Source: Anaerolineales bacterium (lineage in GTDB: Bacteria; Chloroflexota; Anaerolineae; Anaerolineales; Villigracilaceae). From it: a stretch of 64,000 nt of DNA. The translations under genes and the position numbers were made by a program. Under the pieces are notes generated by a model that made no database searches, was not told the origin of the DNA, and saw only the letters and a list, made by a program, of their open reading frames with translations. Position 1 is the stretch's first letter. Every line of letters begins with the position of its first letter. This document shows positions 54,392 through 61,046 of this stretch, piece by piece. The stretch spans positions 1-64,000 of the forward strand of contig JANWWK010000061.1 in the NCBI GenBank assembly GCA_025056175.1, given 5' to 3'.

Positions 54392-54423
54392 GTTAAATTT
54401 ATGATAAAAATTATCCAGATTGC

Positions 54424-54451
54424 TTGACTTTCACGAATAGGCGAGTAAAAT
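54424..54451 (+). promoter_or_regulatory. Promoter of the cysteine operon leader
   Basis: TTGACT, 16-bp spacer, TAAAAT. The -10 ends 7 nt before the ATG of the leader peptide, so +1 should fall on or next to that ATG. Confidence 0.8.
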
Positions 54452-54458
54452 ACGAGGT

Positions 54459-54506
54459 ATGAAGAAGTTTAACTTACTTTGCTCCTGTATGGCGCGGGGT
54501 TCGTAG
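54459..54506 (+). CDS. Cysteine-codon leader peptide (15 aa), probably leaderless
   Basis: A short ORF encodes MKKFNLLCSCMARGS then TAG. Two Cys codons (TGC 480-482 and TGT 486-488, prefix 54) lie directly before the first strand of an RNA hairpin. It is followed by competing antiterminator and terminator stems and then by DUF4395-thioredoxin-cysK-cysE. This is the arrangement of amino-acid attenuators: ribosome stalling on Cys codons would report low Cys-tRNA. The ATG coincides with the predicted +1, so the mRNA is probably leaderless. No homologue search was possible. Confidence 0.7.
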   Translation: MKKFNLLCSCMARGS

Positions 54507-54560
54507 CCGCCGCGCCTTCGTAACAAAAGCAAAACATCACCTGACCGAAGGAACGGCGCG
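54491..54560 (+). promoter_or_regulatory. Attenuator: pause hairpin and alternative antiterminator
   Basis: Strand 1 GGCGCGG (54491-54497) pairs with strand 2 CCGCGCC (54510-54516). Strand 2 can instead pair, from 54511, with strand 3 GGCGCG (54555-54560), extended by 54517-54520 with 54546-54549 across a 5-nt bulge. Strand 3 is needed for the terminator, so the folds exclude each other. Confidence 0.7.
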
Positions 54561-54650
54561 CGAATCCCGCAGAGGCATTCCCCTCGAGGGGCGCTTTTTC
54601 GCCGTTCTTTTGTTTTGCCTGCTCAGGGCGAAACCGGTCAGGTGGTTTTT
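54538..54650 (+). promoter_or_regulatory. Outer long-range stem with a second T-tract
   Basis: CACCTGACCG (54538-54547) is fully complementary to CGGTCAGGTG (54635-54644), which is followed by GTTTTT. It encloses the attenuator terminator and may be a second terminator or a stabilising closing helix. It competes with the antiterminator at 54546-54547. Confidence 0.45.
54551..54616 (+). terminator. Attenuator terminator of the cysteine operon
   Basis: Strand 3 GAACGGCG (54551-54558) pairs with strand 4 CGCCGTTC (54600-54607), followed by TTTTGTTTT. The loop holds an inner perfect hairpin CCCCTCGAGGGG (54580-54591) that itself precedes CGCTTTTT. About 95 nt upstream of the first structural gene. 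Confidence 0.75.
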
Positions 54651-54701
54651 ATTTGGGAGCCTGCCACAGACAATAGATTTCCAACGCAAGGAGTAAATGA
54701 C

Positions 54702-55196
54702 ATGGAGCAGTTACAAAAAATAGACCACAGCGCAATGACCGTCAACCAGGTCATCATCATCGCGCTCAATTTCATCGCATTTGTGTTAAATCAACCCTGG
54801 CTGGTAGCTCTGGTAACCGCCTTCATGCTGCTGGGAACCCTGCTGGGCAAGCCCGGCTTCGGCTTTCTCTACCACTCCCTGCTCAAACCCACCGGATGGG
54901 TCAAGCCGCACGTCCTGCTCGATAACCCCGAACCGCACCGCTTTGCACAAGGACTGGGCGGCCTGTTCATGCTGAGCGGCACGCTGGCTCTCTTTGGAGG
55001 ATGGAGTCTTTTGGGGTGGGGTCTGGTGTGGATGGTGGCCGCGCTGGCCGCACTCAACGCCTTTGGCGGCTTTTGCGTGGGGTGCTTCGTCTACTACTGG
55101 TTGACCCGTCTGGGAGTGCCAGGCTTCTCAAAGACTCCGCCTGCCGGTACATTTCCGGGCATGCGCCCGAAAAGTGCGGTGAACGATGAACGTTGA
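54702..55196 (+). CDS. DUF4395 membrane protein with CxxC
   Basis: 164 residues, four membrane helices, ending with the family motif GFCVGCFVYYWL that contains a membrane-embedded CVGC pair (C125, C128). AAGGAG lies 8 nt before ATG 54702; the frame back to 54615 is rejected. DUF4395 proteins have no settled function. Here the gene is first in an operon with a thioredoxin-like protein, cysK and cysE, behind a cysteine attenuator. A role in sulfur-compound uptake or in transferring thiol electrons across the membrane is inferred. Overlaps the next gene by 11 bp. Confidence 0.85.
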   Translation: MEQLQKIDHSAMTVNQVIIIALNFIAFVLNQPWLVALVTAFMLLGTLLGKPGFGFLYHSLLKPTGWVKPHVLLDNPEPHRFAQGLGGLFMLSGTLALFGGWSLLGWGLVWMVAALAALNAFGGFCVGCFVYYWLTRLGVPGFSKTPPAGTFPGMRPKSAVNDER

Positions 55197-55605
55197 ACTG
55201 GTCGAGCGTCTCCTTCTGTCCGTATTGCTTTCTGCTCTGGCGGTTGCAGCCTATCTGTTCCTGAACCGTTATTTGTTGCGGCGGGCTTCCGGCAAGCTGG
55301 CGCGCTTTCCCTCCTACCGGGTCGGGCGTCCGGCACTGGTGTATTTCAGCACGCCCACGTGCGCGCCATGTAAAACGGTTCAGCGTCCGGTCATCGAGCG
55401 GCTGAAAAACCGCTATGGTGAATGGTTTCAGGTCATCGAAGTAGATGCCAGCCGGCAACCGGAAATCGCCCAGGAATGGGGCGTGATGACCGTCCCCACC
55501 ACGTTTGTGATAGATGCCAGCGGCAAGCCGCGTTATGTGAATCAGGGCGTTGCCACGGCAGAAAAACTCATTCAACAACTCGAACTGGAGGATTTTTCGA
55601 TATGA
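55186..55605 (+). CDS. Membrane-anchored thioredoxin-like protein
   Basis: 139 residues. One N-terminal helix (8-30) anchors a thioredoxin fold with the redox site CAPC (C59, C62) and the cis-Pro loop in MTVPTTF. The CAPC pair differs from the classic CGPC. It probably exchanges electrons with the DUF4395 partner or reduces a sulfur substrate for CysK; both are inference. Its stop overlaps the cysK ATG (ATGA), so translation is coupled. Confidence 0.88.
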   Translation: MNVELVERLLLSVLLSALAVAAYLFLNRYLLRRASGKLARFPSYRVGRPALVYFSTPTCAPCKTVQRPVIERLKNRYGEWFQVIEVDASRQPEIAQEWGVMTVPTTFVIDASGKPRYVNQGVATAEKLIQQLELEDFSI

Positions 55606-56537
55606 AAATTGCAGCCAACGTCACCGAACTGATTGGAAATACCCCGCTGGTGCGCCTGAACCGGGTCACCAACGGTGCCGCCGCCGAAGTGGTGGCAAAA
55701 CTGGAGTTCTATAACCCGGCCAAGAGCGTAAAAGACCGCATTGGCTTTTCGATGATTGACGCAGCCGAAAAAGCAGGTGTGCTGACCGCGCAAAAGACGA
55801 TTGTGGAACCCACCAGCGGCAACACCGGCATTGCGCTGGCCATGGTGGCCGCAGCCAAAGGGTACAAATGCATTCTGACGATGCCAGAAACAATGAGCAA
55901 AGAACGCCGGATGTTATTGCGCGCTTACGGAGCAGAATTGGTGCTAACCCCCGGCCCCGAAGGAATGGGCGGCGCCATTCGCAAGGCAGAAGAAATCGTG
56001 CAATCGGACCCAGAAAAATACTTTATGCCGATGCAATTCAAGAATCCTGCCAACCCCGAAATTCACCGCCTCACGACTGCTGAAGAAATCTGGCATGATA
56101 CCGATGGCAAGGTAGATATTGTCGTTTCAGGGATTGGCACCGGCGGGACGATTACCGGCGTGGGCGAAGTGCTGAAGAGCCGCAAACCTTCGGTACAGAT
56201 GGTGGCCGTCGAACCGGATGCTTCACCGGTGCTTTCCGGCGGCGTAAAAGGCCCCCACAAAATTCAGGGCATCGGTGCCGGGTTCGTGCCAGAAGTTCTG
56301 AATACGAAAATCTACGATGAAATTGTGCGCGTGACCGATGACAACGCTATGGAAACCGCCCGACGCCTGGCGCGCGAAGAAGGCCTGCTGGTTGGAATTT
56401 CCTCCGGCGCCGCCACCTGGGCCGCCTTGCAGGTGGCACACCGCCCGGAAAACACCGGCAAATTGATTGTGGTCATCATCCCCTCGTTTGGCGAACGGTA
56501 CCTGTCTTCAGCGTTGTATGCACACCTGGCCGATTAG
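55602..56537 (+). CDS. cysK: Cysteine synthase A (O-acetylserine sulfhydrylase)
   Basis: 311 residues. PLP enzyme making cysteine from O-acetylserine and sulfide (or a sulfur donor). The Schiff-base Lys is in [11 protein letters not shown] (about residue 43), the substrate loop is [11 protein letters not shown] and the PLP phosphate loop is [13 protein letters not shown] 55602 follows the family start ([15 protein letters not shown]). It is coupled to the thioredoxin gene and followed after 40 bp by cysE. A frame from 55422 is the overlap with thioredoxin and is rejected. Confidence 0.96.
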   Translation: MKIAANVTELIGNTPLVRLNRVTNGAAAEVVAKLEFYNPAKSVKDRIGFSMIDAAEKAGVLTAQKTIVEPTSGNTGIALAMVAAAKGYKCILTMPETMSKERRMLLRAYGAELVLTPGPEGMGGAIRKAEEIVQSDPEKYFMPMQFKNPANPEIHRLTTAEEIWHDTDGKVDIVVSGIGTGGTITGVGEVLKSRKPSVQMVAVEPDASPVLSGGVKGPHKIQGIGAGFVPEVLNTKIYDEIVRVTDDNAMETARRLAREEGLLVGISSGAATWAALQVAHRPENTGKLIVVIIPSFGERYLSSALYAHLAD

Positions 56538-56577
56538 GAACCTGGAACCTGCAGATTAATTTCCTGACGGAGATGTG

Positions 56578-57336
56578 ATGCAAATCGAAGTATCCCAAAC
56601 CGTTCAAACGAAAAAGGCTAAAGCGCCCGGCTTTTTAGACTCGGTGCGCGAAGACCTGAACTCGGCCCTGCAACGCGACCCGGCGGCGCGCTCGCGCCTG
56701 GAGATTGCCCTGCTCTATCCCGGCTTGCATGCGATTTGGATTCACCGACTCAGCCACTGGCTGTGGAATCGGGATTTCAAGCTCCTGGCGCGCTGGCTCT
56801 CACAACTGGCGCGCGGGTTAACCGGCATCGAAATTCACCCCGGCGCAAAAATCGGGCAAAGAGTCTTCATTGACCATGGCATGGGCGTTGTCATTGGCGA
56901 AACCGCCGAAGTGGGAGATGACGTGACCCTGTATCATGGTGTGACGTTAGGCGGAACCTCGCTCAACAAAGGCAAGCGTCACCCAACGATTGGCAATCGC
57001 GTCACCATTGGGGCCGGCGCCAAAGTGCTGGGCAACATTACTATTGGCGATGACAGCCGCATCGGAGCCAACGCAGTGGTGGTCAAATCGGTGCCGGAAA
57101 ATTCGGTGGTCGTTGGCGTGCCAGGACAAATCGTCAAACGCGCTCAGCCACACCGTCCCAGCGATGCTCCTGACCTGAATCATACTGCCCTGCCAGATGT
57201 CTTTGCCGCGGCCATCCGCGATTTGCTGGCGCGCGTAGAAGACCTGGAGACACGCGTCGAAGGCCATTCTCATGTTCACACTGCCCACTACACCCCGGTG
57301 GGCGAAGCATGGCAGGAAGTGGATTACACGATTTGA
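56578..57336 (+). CDS. cysE: Serine O-acetyltransferase
   Basis: 252 residues. Makes O-acetylserine, the substrate of CysK. N-terminal helical domain, then a left-handed beta-helix of hexapeptide repeats ([36 protein letters not shown]) with the catalytic DHG and the [15 protein letters not shown] loop. The C-terminus extends about 60 residues beyond the helix with a short coiled segment ([13 protein letters not shown]) and lacks the usual CysK-binding Ile end, though it does end in I. GGAG is 5 nt before ATG 56578. Last gene of the operon. Confidence 0.95.
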   Translation: MQIEVSQTVQTKKAKAPGFLDSVREDLNSALQRDPAARSRLEIALLYPGLHAIWIHRLSHWLWNRDFKLLARWLSQLARGLTGIEIHPGAKIGQRVFIDHGMGVVIGETAEVGDDVTLYHGVTLGGTSLNKGKRHPTIGNRVTIGAGAKVLGNITIGDDSRIGANAVVVKSVPENSVVVGVPGQIVKRAQPHRPSDAPDLNHTALPDVFAAAIRDLLARVEDLETRVEGHSHVHTAHYTPVGEAWQEVDYTI

Positions 57337-57388
57337 CCGACATCTCAAGCGGTTCTGCTCTCCAAAAACAAATCCCCGCTGCATTCAC

Positions 57389-57413
57389 AAAAGACCGGCG
57401 CTGCCGGTCTTTT
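57389..57413 (+). terminator. Terminator of the cysteine operon
   Basis: 11-bp perfect stem (57389-57399 with 57403-57413), 3-nt loop, with the T-run forming the end of the stem. Confidence 0.88.
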
Positions 57414-57423
57414 GTATTGCCTC

Positions 57424-57451
57424 TTGACAAATCGGCGCTTTGATATACAAT
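57424..57451 (+). promoter_or_regulatory. Promoter of the GntR operon
   Basis: TTGACA, 16-bp spacer, TACAAT. The -10 is the first unit of a four-copy ATACAA repeat, so any repressor bound to the repeat would block initiation. Confidence 0.8.
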
Positions 57452-57476
57452 GATACAAAGATACAATTATACAATC
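57445..57476 (+). repeat. Four ATACAA direct repeats at exact 8-bp spacing
   Basis: ATACAA occurs at 57445, 57453, 57461 and 57469. The array covers the -10 and the predicted +1 and ends 7 nt before the gntR-type ATG. Probable autoregulatory operator. Confidence 0.7.
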
Positions 57477-57481
57477 GTCCT

Positions 57482-57877
57482 ATGCTCACACTCAACCTCG
57501 ATTTCCGCTCCGATGTCCCGCTCACCAATCAGATTGTGGCGCAAATTCAACGGCAACTGGCAAGTGGTGTACTCAAACCAGGTGACCAGCTGCCGACCGT
57601 GCGTGCGCTGGCAACCACCCTGCGTGTAAATTTCAACACGGTAGCCCGTGCGTACCGCATTCTGGACGAAGCTGGAATTATCTCTACCCAACAGGGACGC
57701 GGCACGTTCATTCTGGAACAACCTCCACCCGAAACCAGCACGCAACTACGCCGCGAAGCCCTCAATGCGCTGGCACGCCGCTATCTGGAAGAAGCACATC
57801 GGTTGGGGTTTAGCAAACAGGAAGCCCTGCAAGCGATTGCCCAACGCAATGAAACGGCAACAGAAGGTCATACCTGA
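57482..57877 (+). CDS. GntR family regulator, YtrA subfamily
   Basis: 131 residues. Winged helix (PLTNQIVAQIQRQLASGVLKPGDQLPTVRALA) with TLRVNFNTVARAYRILDEAGII as the recognition helix, then a short C-terminal tail of about 55 residues. The short tail, with no UbiC or FadR effector domain, defines the YtrA type. These usually repress their own operon of membrane proteins. It is first in the operon with stomatin-like, SdpI, DUF4177 and CPBP genes. ATG 57482 is chosen over the frame from 57440, which lies in the promoter. Confidence 0.9.
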   Translation: MLTLNLDFRSDVPLTNQIVAQIQRQLASGVLKPGDQLPTVRALATTLRVNFNTVARAYRILDEAGIISTQQGRGTFILEQPPPETSTQLRREALNALARRYLEEAHRLGFSKQEALQAIAQRNETATEGHT

Positions 57878-57916
57878 TTCGTAATCTATCCGATAGAGGA
57901 AACGAAAGGAGTTCTT

Positions 57917-58840
57917 ATGAAACAAAATCTGCCTAAAAATCAACCCAAACCCGACTCGCGCATTCCACCGATTGCCGGGGTGATTGCCACTGCCTTGATG
58001 CTCATTGGCATTCTCGGCGCAATCTGGCTGGATGGCAAACAATCGGACCTGATGATTGCTCTTTGGGTCACCGCCTGGCTGGTCGGCGGAATGTATATTT
58101 TGTTCGCACTCAAAGTAGCCAACCAGTGGGAAAAGGCTGTGGTGTTACGGCTGGGAAAATTTCGCGGACTGCGAGGTCCAGGTCCGTTTTGGATTGTCCC
58201 GATTGTGGACACCATCCCGAGCTGGATTGACCACCGCGTGATGGTCACGCCCTTCTCAGCGCAAAAAACGCTCACCAAAGATACCGTGCCGGTGGATGTG
58301 GATGCCGTGCTTTTTTGGGTGGTCTGGGACGCAGAAAAAGCCGCTTTGGAAGTGGAAGACTACCAATCAGCCGTAGATTGGGCCGCACAAACCGCCTTGC
58401 GTGACATCATCGGGCGGATGATGCTGGCCGACATCCTGATAGGCCGCAGCGTGATTGACAAAGAATTACAACAGGTCATTGATGAACGCACCACGCCGTG
58501 GGGCGTCACTGTGCAGTCGGTTGAAATCCGCGACATCGTCATTCCACAAGATTTGGAAGATGCCATGAGCCGACAGGCGCAGGCAGAGCGTGAACGCCAG
58601 GCGCGCGTCATCCTGGGTGAATCCGAAAAACAAATTGCCGAGTCATTTGCCGAGGCATCGCAGGCGTACATCAACAACCCTACCGCGCTGCACCTGCGCG
58701 CTATGAACATGCTCTTTGAGGGGTTGAAAGAAAAAGGTGCGATGGTCATCGTCCCCAGTTCGGCGGTGGACACGATGAACCTGGGCGGGCTCAGCGGCAT
58801 GATTTCGATTGCACAACAAAATATGCCGAGGGAGCAGTGA
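57917..58840 (+). CDS. SPFH/stomatin-like membrane protein (slipin)
   Basis: 307 residues. Two close N-terminal helices (about 19-38 and 44-66), then a Band 7/SPFH domain (NQWEKAVVLRLGKFRGLRGPG, then DHRVMVTP and SVEIRDIVIPQDLEDAM) and a coiled-coil tail (SRQAQAERERQARVILGESEKQ). Such proteins form membrane microdomain scaffolds. No NfeD protease partner gene is adjacent, unlike many slipin operons. AAAGGAG lies 7 nt before the ATG. Confidence 0.9.
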   Translation: MKQNLPKNQPKPDSRIPPIAGVIATALMLIGILGAIWLDGKQSDLMIALWVTAWLVGGMYILFALKVANQWEKAVVLRLGKFRGLRGPGPFWIVPIVDTIPSWIDHRVMVTPFSAQKTLTKDTVPVDVDAVLFWVVWDAEKAALEVEDYQSAVDWAAQTALRDIIGRMMLADILIGRSVIDKELQQVIDERTTPWGVTVQSVEIRDIVIPQDLEDAMSRQAQAERERQARVILGESEKQIAESFAEASQAYINNPTALHLRAMNMLFEGLKEKGAMVIVPSSAVDTMNLGGLSGMISIAQQNMPREQ

Positions 58841-58853
58841 ACAGTGAGCAGTG
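58833..58853. repeat. Degenerate CAGTGA heptamer repeat
   Basis: GCAGTGAACAGTGAGCAGTG: three units of the same family as 44934-44965, immediately before a parS-like site. Confidence 0.5.
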
Positions 58854-58867
58854 TTTCACGTGAAACA
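58852..58867. promoter_or_regulatory. parS-like ParB site 1
   Basis: TGTTTCACGTGAAACA is a perfect 16-bp palindrome and matches the B. subtilis parS consensus TGTTNCACGTGAAACA at every position. It lies in the 61-bp gap between the stomatin and SdpI genes. Confidence 0.8.
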
Positions 58868-58901
58868 TAAGAGATTATCTGAAACCACAGAAAGGTAAAC
58901 G

Positions 58902-59555
58902 ATGACCACCAAAACATCCATCCTCATATCCTTTGTGCTGATTGCAGCAGCCATTATCGTGGGCGTGCTGCTTTCCGCCCAACTCCCCGACCCTATGCCC
59001 TCTCACTGGAACGCCGCCGGCGAAGTAGATGGCTACACATCCAAATTTTTGGGAATCTGGCTGCTGCCGCTGATGACAGCAGGAATTCTGCTTCTGCTGG
59101 CTTTCCTGCCGATGCTCGACCCATTACGCGCAAACATCGAAAAGTTTCGCGGCCTGTACAATGCTTTCTTGCTCGGTTTTACAGTCTACATGCTGTATGT
59201 GTATGGGCTGACGCTGGCCGCCGCTCTCGGCTGGCAATTCAACATGACGTACATGCTGGTACCAGTCGTGGGTCTCTTGTTCGTCGGCATCAGTTTTCTG
59301 CTCCAAAATGCCAAACGCAACTTTTTCATCGGCATCCGCACGCCCTGGACGCTGGTGAGCGATAGCGTGTGGGATAAGACCCATCAACTCGGCGCGCAAA
59401 CCTTTCGTATCGCGGGTGTACTGGTCATCATCAGCACCTTCTTTGGCGAAAACGGCTTGTGGCTTCTGATGGTTTCGCTGTTGTTTGCAGCGTTGTTGCC
59501 GGTGGTGTATTCGTACTTCGCATGGCGTCAAGAACAGTCAGAAACGGGCAAATAA
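58902..59555 (+). CDS. SdpI/DUF1648 family membrane protein
   Basis: 217 residues, six membrane helices. The N-terminal DUF1648 motif LPDPMPSHWNAAGEVDGY and the later IGIRTPWTLVSDSVWDKTH segment define the SdpI family. In B. subtilis SdpI gives immunity to the SdpC killing peptide and signals to SdpR. No sdpABC toxin genes are seen here. With the CPBP gene two places downstream, a protective role against membrane-active peptides is inferred. Confidence 0.9.
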   Translation: MTTKTSILISFVLIAAAIIVGVLLSAQLPDPMPSHWNAAGEVDGYTSKFLGIWLLPLMTAGILLLLAFLPMLDPLRANIEKFRGLYNAFLLGFTVYMLYVYGLTLAAALGWQFNMTYMLVPVVGLLFVGISFLLQNAKRNFFIGIRTPWTLVSDSVWDKTHQLGAQTFRIAGVLVIISTFFGENGLWLLMVSLLFAALLPVVYSYFAWRQEQSETGK

Positions 59556-59565
59556 GTCTGCCAGA

Positions 59566-59581
59566 TGTTTCACGTGAAACC
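59566..59581. promoter_or_regulatory. parS-like ParB site 2
   Basis: TGTTTCACGTGAAACC, 15 of 16 positions of the parS consensus, in the gap between the SdpI and DUF4177 genes, 714 bp from site 1. Confidence 0.75.
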
Positions 59582-59590
59582 ATCAACCCA

Positions 59591-59615
59591 TTGGGCAAAG
59601 CAGCCATTTGCCCAA
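59591..59615 (+). promoter_or_regulatory. Hairpin before the DUF4177 gene
   Basis: 9-bp perfect stem TTGGGCAAA/TTTGCCCAA with a 7-nt loop, just before the AAAGGAAG ribosome site. No T-run, so a translation or stability element is more likely than a terminator. Confidence 0.4.
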
Positions 59616-59629
59616 AGAAAGGAAGTCTC

Positions 59630-59863
59630 ATGCCCCAAGAAATGCCCCTGTGGGAATACCGCGTTCAGACCTTTGGCAGTTTCTGGCATGGTGTCAAAGC
59701 CGAAGAACTGCAAGCCCTGCTGAATGAGTGGGGCGAGCAAGGCTGGGAAGTGATTGCCATCCACGAGGTAGAAGGACATAGCAAAATCAACATCATCGCC
59801 AAACGCCCCCTAACCGACCGGGTTCGACGTATGCGTTCCATGCCTGCTGCCTACCAACGTTAA
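59630..59863 (+). CDS. DUF4177 small protein
   Basis: 77 residues. The pattern WEYRVQTFGSFWHGVKAEELQALLNEWGEQGWEVIAI fits DUF4177, a small soluble family of unknown function. AAAGGAAG lies 4-5 nt before ATG 59630. It sits inside the GntR-led membrane operon, 18 bp before the CPBP gene. Confidence 0.85.
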   Translation: MPQEMPLWEYRVQTFGSFWHGVKAEELQALLNEWGEQGWEVIAIHEVEGHSKINIIAKRPLTDRVRRMRSMPAAYQR

Positions 59864-59881
59864 CTCACCAGGATTTTTCGT

Positions 59882-60835
59882 ATGCTCGACAAAAAATCAC
59901 TGACCTGGTTTCTCCTCATCGCCTTCGGTATTTCCTGGCCGCTGTTCATCGCACCGATGGCTGTGAAAAACAACCGAATGCTTTACCCGATTGTGATGGT
60001 CACTCTGTTTACCCTTGCCATGTGGGGGCCAGGTATCGCCGCCATCCTCGTCACCCGCCTGGTTACCAAAAAACCGCTTTCCAGCCTGCGGTTGAAGCGG
60101 CTTGGCCCGAGGCATTATTACTTCTGGGCGTGGCTGTTTGCCCCGCTCATGGCTGCATTCACCCTGGGCGCAACCATCCTGCTCGGCACGGGTGTCTTCG
60201 ACCCCAACTTTACCAGCATCCGCCAGGCTATGGCGCAAACTCCACAGGCAGAAGGGCTTCCGTCCATCGAAACAATCCTGATGATTCAAGCCATCTTCGC
60301 GCTCACGCTCGCTCCGCTCATCAACCTCCTGCCTGCGCTGGGCGAAGAACTGGGCTGGCGTGGATTTCTGTTGCCTCAGCTGCTTCCGCTGGGTCAATGG
60401 AAAGCCCTGCTGCTCAGCGGTGCCATTTGGGGACTATGGCATGCGCCAGCAATTATCCTGCACGGTCACAACTTTCCCTCTCACCCTTACCTGGGTGTGC
60501 TGGTGATGATGGTTGGCTGCATCTTACTGGGCATCCTGTTTGGATGGCTGTATTTGAAAACGCAAAGCCCCTGGGCGCCAGCCTTTGCGCATGGCGCCTT
60601 CAACGCCATTGCACCCGCCTCGCTGGTCTTTCTTCGACCAGAAGGACTGGATACCGCCTTGGGCGGTAACCCGCTCGGCGTGGCGGGCTGGGTGGGTATG
60701 GCCGCAATCCTGCTCGTGCTGCTGGTACTTCGACAGTTCGACGAGTCAACTCTCTCACGCCAACACAATCACCTGGCGCATAATTGCACACCAGCAGACA
60801 ATGTCCCCAACGCTACAAAGCTTACAAATTTGTAA
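59882..60835 (+). CDS. CPBP family intramembrane metalloprotease
   Basis: 317 residues, about eight helices. The Abi/CPBP motifs are EELGWRGFLLP (motif 1, EExxxR), WHAP (motif 2) and AHGAFNA (motif 3). The family includes CAAX prenyl proteases and bacteriocin immunity or maturation proteins. Last gene of the GntR operon. Its stop lies inside a 16-bp palindrome. The last 40 residues are polar and not conserved-looking. Confidence 0.92.
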   Translation: MLDKKSLTWFLLIAFGISWPLFIAPMAVKNNRMLYPIVMVTLFTLAMWGPGIAAILVTRLVTKKPLSSLRLKRLGPRHYYFWAWLFAPLMAAFTLGATILLGTGVFDPNFTSIRQAMAQTPQAEGLPSIETILMIQAIFALTLAPLINLLPALGEELGWRGFLLPQLLPLGQWKALLLSGAIWGLWHAPAIILHGHNFPSHPYLGVLVMMVGCILLGILFGWLYLKTQSPWAPAFAHGAFNAIAPASLVFLRPEGLDTALGGNPLGVAGWVGMAAILLVLLVLRQFDESTLSRQHNHLAHNCTPADNVPNATKLTNL

Positions 60836-60836
60836 G
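60821..60836. promoter_or_regulatory. 16-bp perfect palindrome at the CPBP stop
   Basis: CTTACAAATTTGTAAG, perfectly symmetric, directly upstream of the paired TCTAC boxes. A candidate operator for a dimeric regulator. Confidence 0.4.
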
Positions 60837-60839
60837 GGT

Positions 60840-60857
60840 GTCTACGTTTTGTCTACG
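60840..60857 (+). promoter_or_regulatory. GTCTACG direct repeats over a promoter -35
   Basis: GTCTACG at 60840-60846 and 60851-60857, 11-bp pitch. The second copy overlaps the candidate -35 TTGTCT (60849-60854). Confidence 0.55.
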
Positions 60858-60877
60858 CTCATTCGATAAGATAAAGA
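60849..60877 (+). promoter_or_regulatory. Candidate promoter of a small RNA
   Basis: TTGTCT, 17-bp spacer, TAAAGA. Predicted +1 near 60885. Confidence 0.4.
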
Positions 60878-60884
60878 CAATCTA

Positions 60885-60965
60885 TCGCAACGTGGAACTG
60901 GGGCCCACGTTTTAGACGCCGGTAAACAGGAAGGGGGTCTTCCGCAACCGGCGTCTAGCTTTTTA
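60885..60965 (+). ncRNA. Candidate small RNA of about 80 nt ending in a terminator
   Basis: Two stacked hairpins: AACGTGG/CCACGTT (60889-60895 with 60905-60911, 9-nt loop), then an 11-bp stem (60913-60923 with 60947-60957) with an inner GGAAG/CTTCC hairpin, and CTTTTT. It lies between the CPBP stop and the promoter of the next gene, so it is either an independent RNA or the 3' end of the GntR operon transcript. It matches no riboswitch class I know. Confidence 0.4.
60913..60965 (+). terminator. Terminator of the GntR operon / small RNA
   Basis: 11-bp stem with an internal 5-bp hairpin followed by CTTTTT. Confidence 0.7.
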
Positions 60966-61030
60966 AGCGCATATCAAAGACCAGTCCGCATGTAAGTTTT
61001 AATGATTTTCTAGGCAAACTCTCTTAAAAT

Positions 61031-61046
61031 TCTACAAAAATCTACA
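61031..61046 (+). promoter_or_regulatory. TCTACA direct repeats at the transporter promoter
   Basis: TCTACA at 61031-61036 and 61041-61046, 10-bp pitch, abutting the -35. The same core (TCTAC) is paired at the other promoter 190 bp upstream. Confidence 0.6.

Noticed and set aside
54551-54701. Considered a T-box or SAM riboswitch upstream of the cysteine operon
   Set aside because: No T-box sequence (GGUGGNACCGCG type) or S-box core was found, while the Cys leader peptide and competing stems explain the region.
57445-57476. Considered as a CRISPR fragment
   Set aside because: The unit is 8 bp with no spacers; it is a promoter-proximal tandem repeat.
60885-60965. Considered a known riboswitch (fluoride, preQ1, guanidine, c-di-GMP)
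   Set aside because: None of the characteristic core sequences is present, and a promoter for the next gene lies downstream of the element.
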